A stretch of 7,049 nt of DNA from Acidobacteriota bacterium (lineage in GTDB: Bacteria > Acidobacteriota > Vicinamibacteria > Vicinamibacterales > Vicinamibacteraceae): contig JAEZCY010000059.1 in NCBI GenBank assembly GCA_023429845.1, positions 1-7,049 on the forward strand, in the 5' to 3' direction. The position numbers and the translations under genes are program-made. Below are positions 4,555 through 7,049 of this stretch, in pieces (position 1 is the stretch's first letter; each line of letters begins with the position of its first letter). The notes beneath the pieces were generated by a model, which was not told the DNA's origin, did no database searches, and was given only the letters and a program-made list of their open reading frames with translations.

Positions 4555-5472
4555 ATGCGCCGCAGTCGACTCCGCCCGTTCCTGTGTGTCGTGCCCCTCG
4601 CGCTGGTGCTGCTCGTCCCCGGACGGTCCGACGCCTGGGGCTTCGAGGCGCACAGGTTCATCGCCGACAAGGTCGTCGCGCTGCTGCCGCCCGGGCTGCG
4701 TGAACTGTTCGAGCGTCAGCGCGTGCAGTTCGTCGAACACGCGATCGACCCGGACCTGTGGCGCAACGTCGGCTTCGAGGACGAGCCGCCGCGCCACTTC
4801 CTCGATCTCGATGCGTACGGCAGCGCTCCGTTCGACGCCCTTCCTCGCAGCTACGACGAAGCGGTGGCCAAGTACGGGCCGGAGAAGGTGAATGCCGAGG
4901 GCACGCTGCCGTGGCGGGTGTCCGAGATGCACGGACGCCTGCGACGCGCCTTCGAGCAGATTGCGCGCCCCGACGGCCCCGGGTACGCGTACGACAACGC
5001 CGTCTTCTTCGCGGCGGTGCTCGGCCACTACGTCGGCGACGCCCATGTGCCCTTCCACGCCATCGTCAACTACGACGGGCAGGTAACCGGGCAGCACGGC
5101 GTTCACAGCCGATTCGAGTCGGAGCTCTTCTCGCGGTTGCGCCCGTCGTTGGCGATGGCGCCCGTCCCGGTGCCGGCGGTGACCGACGCACGCGGTGCTG
5201 CGTTTGCGACGCTCATCGAGAGTGCGGCACTTGCCGGCCGTGTGCTCGAGGCCGACCGGCAGGCCATCGGCACCGGCAACCTCTACGACGACGGCTATTT
5301 CGCGCGCTTCGCCGAGGGTGGCGCCGGCCCAATCCTCGAGCAGCGGGTGAATCAGGCGGCGGCCATGGTGGCGGCCTACATCACCGGCGCCTGGGAAGCG
5401 GCGGGAAAGCCCGATTTGTCGAAGCCGCGCGCCCCTCGGGCTCCCCAGCGCAAACGCCCCTCTCCTCGCTGA
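4555..5472 (+). CDS. Secreted zinc-dependent phospholipase C / S1-P1 nuclease family protein
   Basis: A 305-aa exported protein. A signal peptide (basic MRRSRLR, hydrophobic 9-21, cleavage after SDA at 27) would expose W28 as the mature N-terminus, as required in this superfamily where the terminal Trp binds zinc. Candidate metal ligands follow in family order: H33 (WGFEAH), D65 or D67 (HAIDPD), H81 (RHFLDLD), H126, H158-x3-D162-x5-H168 (GHYVGDAHVPFH), and H184-x3-E188 (HSRFE). The H-x3-D and H-x3-E spacings equal those of Bacillus cereus PC-PLC. Members hydrolyse phospholipids or single-stranded nucleic acids and 3'-nucleotides outside the cytoplasm; sequence alone does not settle the substrate. 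The C-terminal tail (from about 285) is proline/arginine/lysine-rich and probably disordered. A TACAAT box 8 nt before the ATG and no SD suggest a leaderless mRNA. Confidence 0.85.
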   Translation: MRRSRLRPFLCVVPLALVLLVPGRSDAWGFEAHRFIADKVVALLPPGLRELFERQRVQFVEHAIDPDLWRNVGFEDEPPRHFLDLDAYGSAPFDALPRSYDEAVAKYGPEKVNAEGTLPWRVSEMHGRLRRAFEQIARPDGPGYAYDNAVFFAAVLGHYVGDAHVPFHAIVNYDGQVTGQHGVHSRFESELFSRLRPSLAMAPVPVPAVTDARGAAFATLIESAALAGRVLEADRQAIGTGNLYDDGYFARFAEGGAGPILEQRVNQAAAMVAAYITGAWEAAGKPDLSKPRAPRAPQRKRPSPR

Positions 5473-5491
5473 CGCCGACCCTGCGCGTTGC

Positions 5492-6073
5492 TCAGAACGT
5501 GCGCACGTACGTCAGGTTCTCGCGCACCTCGACATTGGCCAGGCGTGTCTTCGTTCCGTCGCTCCTCGTGATCTCGACCGTGTACGTGCCCGCGGGCGCC
5601 ACGAGCACCTGATAGCCGTCGCCCGACACCGCGCGTGCGGCTTCGCTGCCGTCCGCACGCAGCAGGCGTGAGGACCACGCGACCTTGGTGGTCTCCCTGG
5701 CGCCGGCCTGTCTGATCTGCAGCGCGCCCCAGCCCCTGTCCAGGTTCACGACCTCGAGATGCTGCTGGAACTCGCCCGGGTAGTCGACGAGCAGGCGAAG
5801 GCTCGTCCATGAAATGCCGATGACCTTGCCATCCTGCTGCTGCACGAGTTGCAGGTCGTACTGCCCCGACGGGAGCGGAATGCGTCGTTCGCCGCCGGCG
5901 GCCTGAGGCACCGGCTTGCCGTTCGTTCGGCTGCCCGCCTTGTAGACGGTCACGGCGGTGTCGGCCGTGACCTCGGTCGCGCCGCGGAACACGCGCACGT
6001 CGAGCGCGAGGTCGGGCGCGGGCTGCAGGCCGAGGACGAGGGCGGCCAACCAAAGCAGGGAAGTGGCAGTCAT
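5492..6073 (-). CDS. Secreted beta-rich protein of unknown function
   Basis: A 193-aa protein I do not recognise. Starting at ATG 6073, residues 1-19 form a signal peptide (MTATSLLWLAALVLGLQPA) with likely cleavage near 19. The mature part alternates short hydrophobic strands and turns and looks like two similar beta-sandwich units: about 22-112, with VTVYKAG and PLPSGQYDLQLV, and about 113-193, with VAPAGTYTVEI and VEVRENLTYV. The paired PxGxY motifs (68-72 and 160-164) suggest internal duplication of a transthyretin/CNA-B-like fold. No catalytic or metal-binding cluster is apparent. The frame is open upstream to 6166, but that start would bury the signal peptide. TATCCT lies 7 nt before the ATG and no SD is present. 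It converges on the PLC/nuclease gene with a 19-bp gap. Confidence 0.75.
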   Translation of the reverse strand: MTATSLLWLAALVLGLQPAPDLALDVRVFRGATEVTADTAVTVYKAGSRTNGKPVPQAAGGERRIPLPSGQYDLQLVQQQDGKVIGISWTSLRLLVDYPGEFQQHLEVVNLDRGWGALQIRQAGARETTKVAWSSRLLRADGSEAARAVSGDGYQVLVAPAGTYTVEITRSDGTKTRLANVEVRENLTYVRTF

Positions 6074-6080
6074 GAACAAG

Positions 6081-6086
6081 AGGATA
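6081..6086 (-). promoter_or_regulatory. -10 element of a probable leaderless promoter
   Basis: On the minus strand TATCCT at 6086-6081 ends 7 nt before the ATG at 6073, so transcription would start within about 1 nt of the start codon. No SD or -35 match is seen. Confidence 0.4.
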
Positions 6087-6135
6087 CAAGTCGTCACGAC
6101 GGCCTCGCGCGCGGGCCGGTGAACGCCGACGCGGG

Positions 6136-6144
6136 TGCTATCGT
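6136..6144 (+). promoter_or_regulatory. Possible extended -10 promoter
   Basis: TGCTATCGT combines a TGN extension with the hexamer TATCGT (6139-6144). It is 20 nt before the ATG at 6165, predicting a leader of about 14 nt without a strong SD. The -35 region is not recognisable. Confidence 0.3.
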
Positions 6145-6164
6145 AGAAGCCAGCAGCGACGCAC

Positions 6165-6869
6165 ATGTTCGACGTCTACCTGATCCCGATTGGCGACGGC
6201 CGGCTGGAGCCCTATTGCGAGCCGGAGGACGACCACGTGCCGGCCGATCCGGCCGAAGAGCGCGGCATGTTCCGCAGGCTGATGGATCGCTTCCGCGAGA
6301 TGCTGCACGAAGCGGAGCTGGAGCGGCGGCGGCGTGCGCGGGGGGAGGACCTGCCCGACCCCGGCTCCGTGTTGGGTCGGCTGAAGCGACGCACGCTGCG
6401 CGGCGTGGCCGAGCACATCAACGAGCAGCGCCTGCTGTGGCATCTGCGCAAGCACACCCACGCCGCACTGCACCATGCCGACGATGTGACGCCGGAGCGG
6501 GCCCTTCAGGTGATGCGCTCGTCGCTGCGCAAGGATGGGGATCGTCACCTGCTGTGGCTGGTGATCACGACGATCCTGTTCATCGCGTCCGGTGCGCTGG
6601 CGCTGGTGCCCGGACCGAACGTGCTGGCCTACTTCCTGGGGTTCTTCGTGGTGGCGCGCTACCTCTCGTGGCGTGGCGCCAAGCACGGGCTGGGCAGGGT
6701 GGTGTGGCACATGACTGCCAGTGAGCCCCTGTCCGAACTGCGTGGCGCCTTGCAACTGCCTGGCGAAGCCCGCGCCCCACTCGTGCTGGACATCGCCACG
6801 CGCCTGCGCCTGCAGGACCTGCCGCTGTTTGTCGCGCGGATGGTACCCGACCGTCTCGCCGCGCAGTAG
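6165..6869 (+). CDS. Two-TM protein resembling mitochondrial K+/H+-exchange-related family
   Basis: A 234-aa protein. Residues 1-128 are hydrophilic, with a strongly charged helix (35-62, including ERRRRARGED) and a second around 70-105. Two adjacent membrane segments (about 129-149 and 151-168) are joined by VPGPN (148-152). The stretch VPGPNVLAYFLGFFVVARYLSWRGAKHGL recalls the conserved core of the Mit_KHE1 family (yeast YDL183c relatives), where a Pro/Asn turn precedes a segment ending in an aromatic, basic, small-residue pattern; I base this on memory of the family, not a search. That family is linked to mitochondrial K+/H+ exchange, but a bacterial role is not established. The C-terminal 65 residues look helical and cytoplasmic. 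The start at 6165 is supported by the family-like MFDVYLIPIG opening but has only a weak upstream SD. Confidence 0.7.
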   Translation: MFDVYLIPIGDGRLEPYCEPEDDHVPADPAEERGMFRRLMDRFREMLHEAELERRRRARGEDLPDPGSVLGRLKRRTLRGVAEHINEQRLLWHLRKHTHAALHHADDVTPERALQVMRSSLRKDGDRHLLWLVITTILFIASGALALVPGPNVLAYFLGFFVVARYLSWRGAKHGLGRVVWHMTASEPLSELRGALQLPGEARAPLVLDIATRLRLQDLPLFVARMVPDRLAAQ

Positions 6870-6894
6870 CGGGCGCCTGTACGCTGCAGCCCGA

Positions 6895-6915
6895 CCGTCG
6901 CCCGGGGGGCGACGG
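6895..6915. terminator. Perfect 9-bp-stem hairpin
   Basis: CCGTCGCCC (6895-6903) and GGGCGACGG (6907-6915) form a perfect 9-bp stem around a GGG loop. It lies 25 nt after the stop of the two-TM gene and directly abuts the stop codon of a possible minus-strand gene. No T-run follows on either strand, as with the hairpin at 2687-2714. Confidence 0.6.
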
Positions 6916-7049
6916 CTACGTACCAGACGACGTGCCGTTGTCGGCCGCGATGGGGCTCACGTGCATGCCGCGGCGCGATGCCACTGTCGTCTGCGCGCCG
7001 CGAAGCGATGCCACAGGCGTCTGCGCGCCGCGCAGCGACGCCCCTGGCG
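6916..7049 (-). CDS. Possible 3' end of a repeat-containing protein (partial)
   Basis: On the minus strand a frame open from the right edge ends at TAG (6918-6916), giving 43 visible residues. These begin with decapeptide repeats ASLRGAQTPV and ASLRGAQTTV, then a degenerate third (ASRRGMHVSP), and end IAADNGTSSGT. Third positions are mostly G/C, and two of the differences between repeat units (GCG/GCA and CTG/CTT) are silent in this frame. The stop sits immediately against a hairpin, as at the other convergent junction in this window. I do not recognise the protein. A competing plus-strand frame from ATG 6950 (MGLTCMPRRDATVV...) is also open to the edge and cannot be excluded; the whole stretch may be non-coding. 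Confidence 0.35.
   Translation of the reverse strand, partial: PGASLRGAQTPVASLRGAQTTVASRRGMHVSPIAADNGTSSGT
6977..7049 (+). repeat. 30-bp tandem repeat running off the window
   Basis: Unit 1 (6977-7006) and unit 2 (7007-7036) are 30 bp each and differ at only a few positions. Both have the form GATGCCAC..., a shared core CGTCTGCGCGCCGCG and end AGC. A third unit begins at 7037 and is cut by the window edge after 13 bases. A degenerate partial copy precedes unit 1 (about 6963-6976). The 30-bp period keeps reading frame. Confidence 0.85.

Noticed and set aside
4758..5612. Plus-strand open frame of 284 codons overlapping the PLC/nuclease gene
   Set aside because: It is a shifted frame inside a gene with an intact zinc site and signal peptide. 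The product is arginine-rich and has no start signal.
6977..7049. CRISPR array at the right edge
   Set aside because: The 30-bp units abut directly without unique spacers, so this is a tandem repeat and not a repeat-spacer array.

Overview
The window is very GC-rich, and its proteins look like those of a free-living bacterium. Strong G/C preference at third codon positions, a secreted PLC/S1-type zinc hydrolase, paired small heat-shock proteins and short GCCTAC-type intergenic repeats suggest an Acidobacteriota genome, perhaps Vicinamibacteria-like. That assignment is an inference from style and gene content; no rRNA or species marker is present.

Layout. Positions 1-1289 read leftward: a divergent Hsp20 paralogue (858-1289), a YmdB/TIGR00282 metallophosphoesterase (49-849), and the first 17 codons of a gene that is probably xseA (1-52), overlapping ymdB by four bases (GTGA). 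Facing right from the same intergenic region is a canonical Hsp20 (1526-1978) with a good sigma70-type promoter, a cluster of CATA(T/C)TCA repeats and a strong Shine-Dalgarno sequence. A 359-base gene-free stretch (1979-2337) carries a tandem 15-bp repeat and a related hairpin. A 113-aa, almost entirely hydrophobic protein follows (2338-2679), then a strong hairpin. gatA and gatC lie on the minus strand (2722-4448), again with a GTGA overlap. Divergent from gatC is an exported zinc-dependent PLC/S1-P1 nuclease-family protein (4555-5472). It converges with an unrecognised secreted beta-rich protein (5492-6073). A two-TM protein resembling the mitochondrial K+/H+-exchange-related family follows (6165-6869), then a perfect 9-bp-stem hairpin and a 30-bp tandem repeat that runs off the right edge, possibly the 3' end of a minus-strand gene.

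How it fits together. This is mostly a chromosomal housekeeping region: proteostasis (two Hsp20s), nucleic-acid processing (YmdB, probable ExoVII), tRNA-dependent amidation (GatCA, with GatB elsewhere) and envelope or secreted proteins. I see no mobile element, CRISPR array, tRNA, rRNA or recognisable defence system. The most distinctive signals are regulatory and structural. Three genes have a TANNNT -10-like hexamer only 7-9 nt before the ATG and no Shine-Dalgarno, predicting leaderless mRNAs beside genes with classical SDs. There is also repeated operator-like sequence between the Hsp20 genes, a GCCTAC repeat/hairpin element, and the 30-bp terminal repeat.
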